A DNA stretch of 64,000 bases from the NCBI GenBank assembly GCA_023055425.1, contig JALGPY010000009.1:53878616-53942615 (forward strand). The letters are read 5' to 3'. Position 1 is the stretch's first letter; the number at the start of each line of letters is the position of its first letter. The notes under the pieces were generated by a model. The model had not been told where the DNA came from, did not search any database, and saw only the letters and a program-made list of their open reading frames with translations. Shown in pieces: positions 42,552 to 52,434 of the stretch. A program made the position numbers and the translations under genes. The stretch comes from Linanthus parryae (taxonomy: Eukaryota > Streptophyta > Magnoliopsida > Ericales > Polemoniaceae).

Positions 42552-44995
42552 TGAGTAACACCCCCAAAATAACCAAGCCGGAAGCCCGAGTGTGTCACTC
42601 CGTACCCGAGAAGAAGTCGGATACAAGGACGTTCAAAATTAGATCCAAGCAAACTCAATTAAAGGTCTTAAAGTAATACTTCCTTAAAATTCACATCGTT
42701 GTGCTTCAAACACAGGCATAAACCAAACTAAAATTCAATGGTAACTAAAATATATCCTATTTATTAAATATGAAAGTTTCTGGAATAAAGTGATGGATCG
42801 CGCTCCCGTTAAGTCAAGTTCCCATCCAAACCTGTGTTGAAGAAAACAGAAAGAGAACACCACAGTTTCCAACATCAGCAATAAATACTAGCAAGCAAAC
42901 ACCCACGCATGTAAAATGATGATGAGGCAATTTGTAAAACAGTATGCAATTCGTCATGTAGTGGTTTGTCTTAAACACATCGGAAGTAAAAGCTTGAAAC
43001 TAATAAGAAAGCAATATAGATTCAAATTTCATTGTATTCTCCTAATTTCATACTCATTGTCTAAATTAGGGAATTGTAAAATCACATATTCTTCCATTTT
43101 CTATTAATAAACATCAAGTACAAAATCACAATGCTAATTTGTTGATACGGGGGGAAGAACCAACCATCTCGCAAGCATCCAGAACCTTAAGTGTCAACAC
43201 CCCTTTCAAACTCTTGCGGCCAGAAGAGTGAGTACAAGGAGCTATTCGGGGCATTGCAACCGGATTAAATAAAATAAATTGGACGAGTGACCGTAGTCAA
43301 CACGACCAAGCCAAAAGTAACCATGTTACAACCCCGCACCACTCTTCCACTTTACGTTATCATCAATTATTAGATTCTTGCGATATTTTCAAGAATGTTT
43401 CAACAAGTGGAGTCAAAGGTTCAAATAGCACATCATGCATACAACACACTTCATTTTGAGACAAGTAGAAAGAAATCATTTGACACGAAGGGCGATAGGA
43501 ACACTAGGCCTGACATGTTTACTAAACTCAAATACAAGTAGCTACTGCGACTTAGTCGTGGTATTCGACGTATCCCTCGTCTGATATCTCGTCGCCGTTA
43601 ACAATATTCTAATCAAACACAATTCCACATAACGATCAATCGTGCTACTCTACATGCCATGCAATGATTGTCGGCCACGGTCTTAGCGCCCCATGTTAAT
43701 TCCACCTAGAACGTCGTTTTAACCCTCACACTACATTCTCAAAAGCTAATTCATTTTAGCATACTAGAACACTATTTTATTTTACATAAAAAGACTATTT
43801 AATTAAAGTAATAATATATTATAACATTACATATTTCTCCAAAATTGTCTAACGATAAACTACCGCTTGGCGAAATGATCGAACGAGACACAATACTCCA
43901 AAAGTTTTGCTAAACAACAAACCCGGTTAAGTGTTTATTGAGATACAATGCCTTAGTGGCAAAGCAGTTTATTTTTGTGAAAAGCTAATACTTTACTGTG
44001 AAAGATTTAGTCAAGAAAGTGAAAGGGCAGTTAAAATTCGTGAAAAGTCCTAGAACACCAAATTATGCTTCTAACGGTCTCGTTCTCGACTCCAATTCAA
44101 TTAATCGGCGATTACAACTCGCCTTAGCAACCCAATACACAAAACAAGTGATAGTTTCTAATTAATCCTATTGTTTCGGCTTGATTTTACCACCTACATA
44201 AACTAGGGTTTATGGGTAATCATGAACGAGGATGAATCAGGTGATTCAAGACGATGATTAACTACGCAAAACAAAGTGAATAACATTCCGAAATTCGAAT
44301 AATGATTTGATACTTACGTGAGAAGTGGGGAAATTGAGAGATTAAGCGGAGGAGATGGAGGCGGAGAAAACCCGACTGGGTTCTTGGTGGCCGAAGGGCT
44401 GCTGGAAATCAAAGAGGTCATAACGACCAATAGAAGAAGTCAACGTAGGAGAAGAGATTTGGAAAAAGAAGAGATGAGAAGAATCTGAAAAAAGAAGAAG
44501 AGTGCTGACCTGGAGGTGGCGGTGGTGACTGGTCACGCAACTTTTGCTGCTGTGCCGCTGCTCCTATCTCTCTCGGACATAGAACAGGCCACACGAGAGA
44601 GAGAGGGATGATGGGGCTGGAGGCTCAGCATTTCAGAGATAAAGAAATAGGGATGCGATGGTTAAATGCCGTGAGAGAGAGAGAGAAACGGCGATTTTTT
44701 GGGTGTTGGAGAAAAAATCGACGAGAAACCAATTGACAGGAGGAGTGAATTGGGTTTATATGAAGGAGAAGATCATTCTACCGTGAATGAGTAGAAGTTT
44801 ACAAAATTCAGTTGTAAAAGATACTTATACACCTCTAGTTTAGGTTAAAGACACTTATTACCCCCTAGTTTAGGTTAAAGACACTAATCAATTTAGGTAA
44901 AAGTCACAAAACCCCCAAGACTATAATAACAATGAAAATAAAAACCCAAAAAGTTATACTGAAGTCATAAAAACACATGTATCCGCAAAACGGGG
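42552..44995 (-). repeat. Gypsy (Tekay-like) LTR, copy B
   Basis: The minus-strand LTR ends GGGGGTGTTACTCA at 42552. A minus-strand TATA-like TTCATATAAACCC lies at 44752-44764. Two near-perfect GTTTAGGTTAAAGACACT repeats lie at about 44838-44885. Upstream in minus sense are a PPT-like GGGGGAAAGACG and a pol tail (45001-45071). No second LTR of this element is seen. Confidence 0.55.
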
Positions 44996-45071
44996 TATAT
45001 CGTCTTTCCCCCATTAAAGAGACCTTCGTCCTCGAAGCTTAAATCAAATTCTCAACAACACTAAGGTATGA
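44996..45071 (-). pseudogene. Gypsy pol extreme C-terminus and PPT
   Basis: The minus strand reads CTTCGAGGACGAAGGTCTC followed by TTAATGGGGGAAAG. This is the Phe-Glu-Asp-Glu tail and purine tract that end many plant chromovirus pol genes. The reading continues across the Athila insertion only as non-coding sequence. Confidence 0.45.
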
Positions 45072-45076
45072 GTCTC
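45072..45076. other. Target-site duplication of Athila, left copy (GTCTC)
   Basis: GTCTC precedes TGATAAC. The identical pentamer follows the 3' LTR at 58514-58518. Confidence 0.92.
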
Positions 45077-45480
45077 TGATAACGCCCAATTAGGGGTTAT
45101 CTTTTAGCCTGATTTCACGAGTATTTGTGTCGGAATTAGCGGTTTTTGCCGAAAAATGCCTTAGAATGCCTCGGGAATCTAGAACGAGACGTTTATTGTA
45201 CTTGCTGGATTTCTGCTTATTTCTTGCTATATTTGGATATGATCGCGGGTTTTCGTTTGTGTTGCCTTTTCAGGAACAGGTTCGGGAGGTGCATCGGGAA
45301 GCGTGCCGGGACCAAGCCGGGACCGTCTCGGGAAACGTGCATAAGACCGGGACACGACGGAAACACGGAAAAGCAGAAGTACACCAAAGAGGCAAACCGG
45401 GAGCATCAGGCAGAAGAGTGGGACCCAGGGGACCAGACCTGGCCCACCAGAGGACCAAGTGGGCCCCACCTACCCCCACG

Positions 45481-45608
45481 GCCTGCGTATATACGCAGGC
45501 CCTGCGTATATACGCAGCACCTGTGTATATACGCAGGCAGTGAGGGTGGTGGGGGATGTTGGTTGGGCCCTGGTTGCGTATATACGCAACCCCTGCGTAT
45601 ATACGCAG
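45481..45608 (+). promoter_or_regulatory. U3 array of five TGCGTATATACGCA palindromes
   Basis: Perfect 20-bp palindromes GCCTGCGTATATACGCAGGC (45481-45500) and GGTTGCGTATATACGCAACC (45572-45591), perfect 16-mers at 45502-45517 and 45593-45608, and a 16-mer with one mismatch at 45521-45536. The core is constant, and the flanking bases of each arm change together (CC/GG against GG/CC). The array ends 83 nt upstream of the TATA-like box, as expected for transcription-factor sites or a cruciform element. Confidence 0.85.
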
Positions 45609-45690
45609 CCAGTTTTGACTTTTGGTCAAAGACGGTGGACCGATGGCAGATTCCGTAATTTCAAGCACAAGCGTTTTCAGGAAACAGCAC

Positions 45691-45700
45691 TATTTAAAGA
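45691..45700 (+). promoter_or_regulatory. TATA-like box of the Athila LTR
   Basis: TATTTAAAGA in a GC-richer context, preceded by CAGGAAACAGCAC. The same CAGGAAAC...AGCACTA arrangement precedes the TATA-like box of the old LTR in copy B (near 40515-40540), which supports a promoter role. Confidence 0.55.
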
Positions 45701-46677
45701 CTCATCCAGACTCGTTTTGAGGGATCACGGAGACACAGCACAATTCTCAGCACAACCGAAGGACAAGTCAGAGCATTCACGGAGAGCACGAAAGCGCGAT
45801 TCGAGATTCGAAGACTTAGTTTGATTTCGTTCTCTCTCTTTATATTCAGAAACTGCGTTTTGTACTATGTCTAGTCATAGCTAAACTTTTCACCTAGGTT
45901 CTCGGTGAACCTAGGGTTTCGTACTCAGATTTTATGATTACTATGATTATGGATTCATGATGATTGTCTTAATTCAGCAAGTTGTATCTGTTATTCTGGT
46001 TTGATTATTATCGTATATGCATGATAGGATTGATCACCCAGGATTGCTATAGACCCGAGCTTGTAGGTGAAAACGTCAAGTTAGGGTTAGGAAGAAAAAC
46101 CAGGATTTAGTACCTTACCCTGATAGACCGACCAGAGAAAGGGAGATAGGGCTAGCATCTAAAAACGTGAGACCAACTGTTAGAGAATTTGACCCGGGCC
46201 ATTCGGACAGGTTAGAAACCCTAACAGGATTAGACCGAGACTGCAGACTTAGGCAGCTTAACAAGAATCCGAAAGTCTGCAGGATCGGGATTACGTGTGG
46301 AATCTGAAAAGTCGCTGCACAACTGGTACGTTGCACAGATATCGAAACTGCTGAGTGTTTTCATAATCGAACGTAAAATTGAATTCTGTAGAAACCCTAG
46401 GGGATCCTGGAGCCTAGTCTTCATCTATTATCGTTACAACAAAATCAGCTTATTTCAGAAAACGTCACAAAAATATTTACGTTTCTAAATTCTGTTTTTA
46501 GTTTAGTCACTACAATCACAACCTACTCCTCCTGGTTACTATTCTTGGAAAACCGAAACTGACAACGGAAATAAACCCGAAACAGTCCTCGTGGGAACGA
46601 TAATCCGAGTCCAATTGCACCCGGTACTACAAGATTCGTACACTTGCGATAGCACGTTAGTTTGCGCATCAAGTTTT

Positions 46678-46695
46678 TGGCGCCGTTGCCGGGGA
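46678..46695 (+). other. Athila primer-binding site (tRNA-Asp)
   Basis: TGGCGCCGTTGCCGGGGA, 6 nt after the LTR, complementary to the 3' end of plant tRNA-Asp. Intact. Confidence 0.92.
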
Positions 46696-46815
46696 ACTTT
46701 TTAGGGTGTGTTTAGTAGTCAGAATTAGTTTTCTGAGTTTTTATTTATTTTCAGTTTTGTTATTTTTCTTTTTATCTCACTGCGTTTTCGAATCTGCGTT
46801 TTCAGGACTGTTTAG

Positions 46816-49173
46816 TTGATGCCCAGATTGCCTCGCGATTTGGTGACACCACTCGACAACCCGGAAAAGCTGTATACCGAACAGAACCGCAGAAACCGAG
46901 AAAGCAGGATGGCAACCAACCAGAGAGATCCACCCGAGAACACCGAAGCCGGTGGACAGGAACGAGAGACACGTACCCCAGCCCAGATGGATCGGTACAT
47001 TGAGGAGCTTGTCACAGCGGGACTTGCTGCCCGAAGCAACCAGAGAACATATAACCGATCTGGGAAGGCGTTGGTGGAAAATTTCGAAGTCCCCACCGGG
47101 GGGCATGAGCGAGCCATTGTGGTGCCCGAGATCACCGCAGAGCACTTTGACATCAAACCTTCCACCATCCAGACGGTACAAACTCTCTGCCCGTTTCATG
47201 GCAGCGCCGACGAAGACCCGAACGATTTTATCGGGAAATTCGAAGATTACTGCAACAAGGTCAGATACAAGGGGGTAGAAGCAGAGGCACTCATGTTGAT
47301 CTTATTCCCATACTGTCTTTATGGAGTAGCCAAGGACTGGCTCGAATCCCGACCACCCCGATCCATCACCACATGGGAGGAGTGTGTCACGGATTTTTTG
47401 GCAAAGTTCTATCCCGTCTCCCGAGTCATACAGTTACAGAGCGAGATCCTGTCATTCAGACAGAAGATGGGGGAGACGGTGGTGGACGCATGGGACAGGC
47501 TCATGAGATTGGTCAAACGATGCCCGAACCACGGTTTTGGAGATGCGAAAATCCTGCAGGTTTTCTACCATGCCCTGGACAGGGAGAACGCCGACAGGAT
47601 TGACAGAGAGGCCGGAGGAAACTTCTTGTATCACGTGGACAAAGAAGGTGCGTATGACCTGATGAAGCAGTTGGCCAAGCAGGACACCCGACTGTTTGAC
47701 GATCGCAGGATGGCGGCTAGAGCCGAACCTGCAGAGGATGACCGGATAGACAACCTGGCCAAGATCGTTCACGACTTGGTCAAGAAAGTCTACTCGGATA
47801 AGAAGACTGTTGCAGCAGTCGAGGAACCGGATCTGGACACAGCCATTGAGGAGCTAAGGACTGAAGATACCAACTACGTACAGCAGCAGTGGGACCCGAG
47901 CCGGTACCGACCGGGTACGAGAGACCATCCCGGGTTTCGATACGGAAACGCGAACGCAGCAGTTTATGCACCGGGATTCCAGCACAGGCCACCAGCCCAG
48001 CAGGCTCAATCAGTCCCGTCAGCACAGCAGTACGACGCTCAGATGAAAGAAATCAAGTCCATGTTCCAGACTATGGAATCCCGGTTCAAGCACATGGACA
48101 CCTTGACGGCAGATATGCAGACAACCAAAACGTCACTGCGCGCTTTGGAAGTACAGGTGGGGCAGTTAGCACAGAAGCTAACAGAGAGACAGCCAGGAAA
48201 CCTACCCTCGAACACAGTAAATAATCCACGGGCTCAGATCAATGCTATCTCCACTCGGAGTGGATTGGCACTGCAGGATCCACCGTATCCCAGCCACGCA
48301 CGTGCAGAAAATTCGAAAGAAGTAGAACGCAACTTGTCGGGGCAGGATAACAGCACAGTCGATCGCCCCCAGCCGAAGGTCTCGGTTGAGCAGGATGCAG
48401 TGCAGAACGAGACAGGTGCAGAAACTGTACCCGTCTCCAAGGAGGTCCCGTACCCCTTGCGAACACGAAAGAGGGATGACAGCAAGGACTACGCCAGGTT
48501 TCTCGAGATGTTCAAGCAGCTGCAGATTAACATACCTTTTGCTGAGGCTTTGGCTAAGATGCCCACTTACGCCAAATTCCTCAAGGACATCTTGTATGGG
48601 AGGAGGCGAATGAGCGATTTCGAGACCATAAACCTGACGGCAGAAGTGAGTAATTGTGTGAAGAATGGGATACCGAGGAAGAGAAATGATCCTGGCAGTT
48701 TCGTCATACCGGTCACCCTAGGTAACGCTTACACAGGAAAGGCTCTGTGTGACCTAGGGGCCAGCATCAACCTGATGCCATTAACGATTTTCAAGAGTTT
48801 GAAAGTCGGTGAACCCCGACCCACCAGAATCATGCTGCAGATGGCAGACAGGTTCGTAAAACAGGCCTACGGGGTTATCGAGGATATTCTGGTCAAGGTC
48901 GGCGAGCTTATTTTTCCGGCAGATTTCTTCATCCTGGACATGGAGGCAGGGGAGGTACCGCTCATACTTGGCAGGCCGTTTCTGGCCACAGGCGAAGCTA
49001 TGATAAACTGTAAGAGCGGGGAGCTGACCATGCAGATTAACGAGGAAAAAGTAAAATTCAACGTTTTCAAAAATCTGCAACTGCCGAACTACTACGACCA
49101 CGAGGACATCTTTGCTATCGATGTGGTGGACGAAGGCTGGGAAAACGAGGAGATGGACCAATTGTGGGAATAG
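46816..49173 (+). CDS. gag-pro: Athila gag-protease, 785 aa
   Basis: Gag forms the particle and the aspartic protease matures the polyprotein. Residues about 55-200 match the conserved Athila gag: the IEELVTAGLA stretch, NDFIGKFEDYCNKVRYKG, AKDWLESRPPRSITTWEECV (about 171-190) and FLAKFYP. A capsid-like helical region follows to about 300, then a Gln-rich linker with PGTRDHPGFRYGN. There is no CCHC zinc knuckle; the region where Athila relatives often have one contains no Cys. Protease: CDLGAS near residue 645 and the flap/C-terminal ILGRPFLATG near 717. Met 46816 is the first in-frame ATG after the leader; Met 46909 (MATNQRDPPE) is an alternative start that aligns with the MADLPAD start of the old stubs. 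It ends in UAG 49171-49173, and the same frame continues after it. Confidence 0.9.
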   Translation: MMPRLPRDLVTPLDNPEKLYTEQNRRNRESRMATNQRDPPENTEAGGQERETRTPAQMDRYIEELVTAGLAARSNQRTYNRSGKALVENFEVPTGGHERAIVVPEITAEHFDIKPSTIQTVQTLCPFHGSADEDPNDFIGKFEDYCNKVRYKGVEAEALMLILFPYCLYGVAKDWLESRPPRSITTWEECVTDFLAKFYPVSRVIQLQSEILSFRQKMGETVVDAWDRLMRLVKRCPNHGFGDAKILQVFYHALDRENADRIDREAGGNFLYHVDKEGAYDLMKQLAKQDTRLFDDRRMAARAEPAEDDRIDNLAKIVHDLVKKVYSDKKTVAAVEEPDLDTAIEELRTEDTNYVQQQWDPSRYRPGTRDHPGFRYGNANAAVYAPGFQHRPPAQQAQSVPSAQQYDAQMKEIKSMFQTMESRFKHMDTLTADMQTTKTSLRALEVQVGQLAQKLTERQPGNLPSNTVNNPRAQINAISTRSGLALQDPPYPSHARAENSKEVERNLSGQDNSTVDRPQPKVSVEQDAVQNETGAETVPVSKEVPYPLRTRKRDDSKDYARFLEMFKQLQINIPFAEALAKMPTYAKFLKDILYGRRRMSDFETINLTAEVSNCVKNGIPRKRNDPGSFVIPVTLGNAYTGKALCDLGASINLMPLTIFKSLKVGEPRPTRIMLQMADRFVKQAYGVIEDILVKVGELIFPADFFILDMEAGEVPLILGRPFLATGEAMINCKSGELTMQINEEKVKFNVFKNLQLPNYYDHEDIFAIDVVDEGWENEEMDQLWE

Positions 49174-49542
49174 ATTGACAGCATGTACGGGGAAGAAAAA
49201 GAGAAGACTCGGTGCGAGCACGCCATGAGAGCCGAAGACTGGACCACTTTGCACCGGGACGAAGACGGCGGGCAAAAGATGATTCTGGTCCCGTCACTCA
49301 AGGAACCACCCGCACTGGAGCTGAAACCGCTCCCGAGCCATCTCAGGTATGCGTATATTGGTGAAAATAGTACTCTGCCCGTAATTGTTTCGTCTCGTTT
49401 ATCTCAGGAACAGGAGCAGAAACTGCTGGAAGTATTGCGAGAGCATAAGGAAGCAATAGCCTGGACGATTGCAGATATCAAGGGGATCAGCCCCTCCTAC
49501 TGCATGCACAAGATCCGAATTGAAGAAGGCAAAAACCGGTGA
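49174..49542 (+). pseudogene. pol: Athila pol, segment 1 (before RT palm)
   Basis: In frame with gag-protease after the UAG. It reads SMYGEEKEKTRCEHAMRAED, then LKPLPSHLRYAYIGENSTLP, VIVSSRLSQEQEQKLLEVLR and AIAWTIADIKGISPSYCMHK, the usual Athila connection to RT. It ends at a TGA caused by a one-base frame change around 49533-49537. The UAG may be a point mutation or, less likely, a readthrough signal; no known readthrough context is evident. Confidence 0.85.
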
Positions 49543-50700
49543 TTCAGCCCCAGCGGAGACTGAACCCGAACATGAAGGACGTTGTGCGAAAAGAGGTCAT
49601 GAAGTGGCTGGAAGCGGGAATCATCTACCCCATATCGGACAGCACGTGGATCAGCCCGGTCCAGTGCGTGCCCAAGAAGGGGGGTATTACGGTGGTGCAG
49701 AATAAAGATCAGGAGCAGATTGCGCAGCGCACCGTTACGGGCTGGCGGATCTGCATGGACTACCGGAGGCTAAACGATGCAACACTGAAGGACCACTTCC
49801 CGCTGCCATTCATGGACCAGATGCTGGACCGGCTCGCCCATCATGCCTACTACTGTTTTCTGGACGGGTATTCCGGGTACAACCAGATTTGCATAGCCCC
49901 GGAAGATCAGGAAAAGACGACGTTTACCTGCCCGTACGGTACGTTCGCGTTTCGACGCATGCCGTTCGGGTTGTGTAATGCTCCTGCCACGTTCCAGAGA
50001 TGTATGATGGCAATTTTTTCCGACATGATCGAGACAAATCTGGAGGTCTTCATGGACGACTTTTCACTCTTCGGGGACAGTTTCGATGACTGCCTGTTCC
50101 ACTTGGGCCAGGTTCTGATCCGATGCAAGAAGGCGAATTTGGTGCTCAATTGGGAAAAGTGTCACTTTATGGTCACCGAGGGGATCGTGCTGGGTCACAG
50201 AATTTCCAGCAAGGGACTCGAGGTGGACAGGGCTAAGATCGAGGTGATAAAGCAGCTTCCATACCCGACGAACGTAAGGGCGATCAAAAGTTTTCTGGGA
50301 CATGCAGGATTTTACCGAAGATTCATCAAGGACTTTTCCAAGATCACAAAGCCGCTTTGCGCGTTACTCGGAAAAGACGTACCCTTTGATTTCGACGCAG
50401 CATGTCGGCAAGCTTTTGACCACTTGAAAGAGAAGCTGACCACAGCCCCGGTTATAACCACGCCAGATTGGTCACTCCCATTTGAGCTAATGTGTGACGC
50501 CAGCGACTACGCAGTCGGGGCAGTTTTGGGCCAGCGAAAGGATAAGGTATGCCACGTCATTTATTATGCGAGCCGGGTACTCAACGATGCCCAGCTCAAC
50601 TATGGCACGACAGAGAAGGAACTGCTGGCTGTGGTGTATGCACTGGACAAATTCAGGCCCTATTTGGTCGGGTCAAAAGTTATCTTTTTACCGACCATAG
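49537..50700 (+). pseudogene. pol: Athila pol, segment 2 (reverse transcriptase and RNase H start)
   Basis: RT domains in order: PISDSTWISPVQCVPKKGG (fingers), RICMDYRRLNDATLKDHFPL, the catalytic FMDDFS (YXDD equivalent) near 50049-50066, LSWEK-type thumb LVLNWEKCHF, and FLGHAGFYRRFIKDFSKI. RNase H begins LMCDASDYAVGAVLGQ with the first catalytic Asp and [16 protein letters not shown] with the Glu. The frame is lost at about 50685-50692 by one base, just before the next RNase H motif. All catalytic residues seen are intact; only the frame is broken. Confidence 0.92.
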
Positions 50701-52207
50701 TGCTCTGAAATACCTGCTGGACAAGAAGGACGCAAAACCGAGACTGTTGAGATGGGTACTACTGATGCAGGAATTCGATGTGGAAATCCGTGACAACAAG
50801 GGAGTTGAGAACGTGGTAGCGGATCACCTATCCAGACTTGAGAACGTGAAGGTGGACCCGGTGCCGATCAAGGAAAACTTCCCGGACGAGCACATCATGG
50901 CAGTCAAGATCGGGAGACCATGGTACTATGCCATAGCCAACTATTTGGTAACTGGTACGCTTCCCGAGGATCTCACCCCGTCGCAACGGAAAAAGTTCAT
51001 TGCCGAAAGTGGACAGTATTTCTGGGACGACCCGTACTTGTTCAAACAGGGGGCCGACAACATCCTGAGAAGGTGTATCCCGACCCACGAGGCCTGGAAC
51101 GTGATCCGACACTGCCACTCATCACAGTGTGGGGGTCATTTTGAGGGAACGCGAACAGCGCATAAAATACTGCAGTCCGGGTTTTTCTGGCCAACAATCT
51201 TCAAAGACTGTCACGACTATGTGCAGGGATGCGATAGGTGCCAGAGGACAGGAAACACGTCACACCGGGACGAGATGCCAATGACAGTGTGGCAGGAGGT
51301 AGAGCCATTTGATGTATGGGGGATTGACTTCATGGGTCCGTTCCCGTCTTCGATGGGGAATCTTTTCATTCTGCTGGCAGTAGATTATGTGACAAAGTGG
51401 ATCGAGGCGATCGCGTGTCAGAAAAACGATGCAGCTACCGTTGAGCGTTTTCTGAAACGCAACGTTTTCACTCGTTTCGGGACTCCCAGGGCAATGATCA
51501 GCGACGAGGGCTCTCACTTCATCAATCGGGTTTTTGCGAAAGTTCTGAAGCAGTACGGCGTGTCAGTTCATAAAGTCTCGTTACCCTACCATCCGCAGAC
51601 AAACGGGCAAGCCGAGGTGTCGAATCGAGAGATTAAGAGCATACTCGAGAAAACAGTGAATCTCGGCCGAAAGGATTGGTCCGTCAGACTAGACGATGCG
51701 CTTTGGGCATACAGGACAGCTTTCAAAACACCGCTGGGAATGTCACCATACCAGCTCGTTTTTGGGAAAGCGTGCCACTTACCGGTGGAACTGGAGCACA
51801 TGGCGTATTGGGCCATCAAACTGCTGAACTTGGACCAGAATCTAGCAGGGGATAAGAGGAAGATGGCACTGCTGGAGTTGGAGGAATTCCGCAGAACGGC
51901 TTTCGAGAGCGCCAAAATTTACAAAGAGAAGACAAAGAAGTGGCATGATAACCATATCACGCCAAAGCAGTTTAACGAAGGCGACAAAGTGCTTCTCTAC
52001 AATACCCAGATGCGGTTCTTTCCGGGGAAGTTGAGGTCTCGTTGGTCGGGACCGTTTAACATTAAGCAGATTTTTGCCTGGGGGGCATTCGAGCTGGAAA
52101 ATCCAAAAGACAACTCCAGTTTCAGGGTGAACGGGAACCGGATCAAGCCGTATCTCGAGACCGCCGAAGTCGTCAAAATAGACCCGGTCTATTTTGATAA
52201 TCCGTAA
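50690..52207 (+). pseudogene. pol: Athila pol, segment 3 (RNase H end and integrase)
   Basis: The frame resumes at [20 protein letters not shown] and [10 protein letters not shown] (RNase H end). Integrase: an HHCC zinc-binding domain with [11 protein letters not shown] and GCDRCQR; core Asp in [10 protein letters not shown] (near 51321) and in ISDEGSHF (near 51502); core Glu in the [12 protein letters not shown] region (near 51615). A GPY/F-like C-terminal segment reads [16 protein letters not shown]. There is no chromodomain, as expected for Athila. It ends at TAA 52205-52207. Integrase would insert the cDNA in the nucleus. The open frame extends back to 50549, but that upstream part is out of register with RT. 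Confidence 0.92.
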
Positions 52208-52234
52208 GAGGTAACAAGGTCGGGCCGTCGACTG

Positions 52235-52268
52235 TAAATTACAAGGCGCTGTTTGGGAGGCAACCCAA
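52235..52268 (+). other. Conserved post-ORF block (Athila copy)
   Basis: TAAATTACAAGGCGCTGTTT then GGGAGGCAACCCAAAATT, 28 nt after the pol stop. Same block as 4622-4655 and 63722-63755 (both minus strand). Confidence 0.75.
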
Positions 52269-52403
52269 AATTTATCGTTTATTTATTTAGTTTTATTAGT
52301 TATTATGTTATTATGTCAGTTCTGAATTTTCGAGAGAGGCGAGATGAGCGGGTTTTTGACTTTGAATTTGAGAATGTGCAGTTACAGAAACATGTTTTCT
52401 GGT

Positions 52404-52434
52404 TGGGTATATACGCAGTACTGCGTATATACGT
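52404..52434 (+). promoter_or_regulatory. Internal palindrome pair upstream of ORF3
   Basis: GGGTATATACGCAG TA CTGCGTATATACG: two degenerate copies of the U3 palindrome TGCGTATATACGCA, arranged head to head, outside the LTR. A near-identical pair follows ORF3 at 55193-55226. Confidence 0.7.

Larger units (their letters stand above)
34750..44925 (+). repeat. Large direct duplication, copy B (10.2 kb)
   Basis: Colinear with 11641-21076. It keeps the full hairpin array and promoter region of the old Athila LTR that A has lost. Both copies contain the same MITEs with the same flanks, so those insertions are older than the duplication. Confidence 0.85.
45077..46671 (+). repeat. 5' LTR of Athila
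   Basis: TGATAACGCCCAATTAGGGG ... TTTGCGCATCA, 1595 bp. U3 carries five palindromes at 45481-45608, then TATTTAAA (45691). The first 25 nt contain an inverted repeat (GATAACGCCCAATTAGGGGTTATC with GATAAC/GTTATC arms). ORFs within it are chance frames. Confidence 0.95.

Noticed and set aside
45127..45658. Overlapping ORFs of 120-170 aa in the Athila LTR, with similar ones at 56986-57500
   Set aside because: They lie in U3/R, overlap each other in several frames and differ between LTRs by frameshifts. The YIR/VYTQ-rich repeats come from the palindromes.
48781..49275. 164-aa minus-strand ORF and other long antisense frames across gag and pol
   Set aside because: Shadow frames of the plus-strand Athila coding region.
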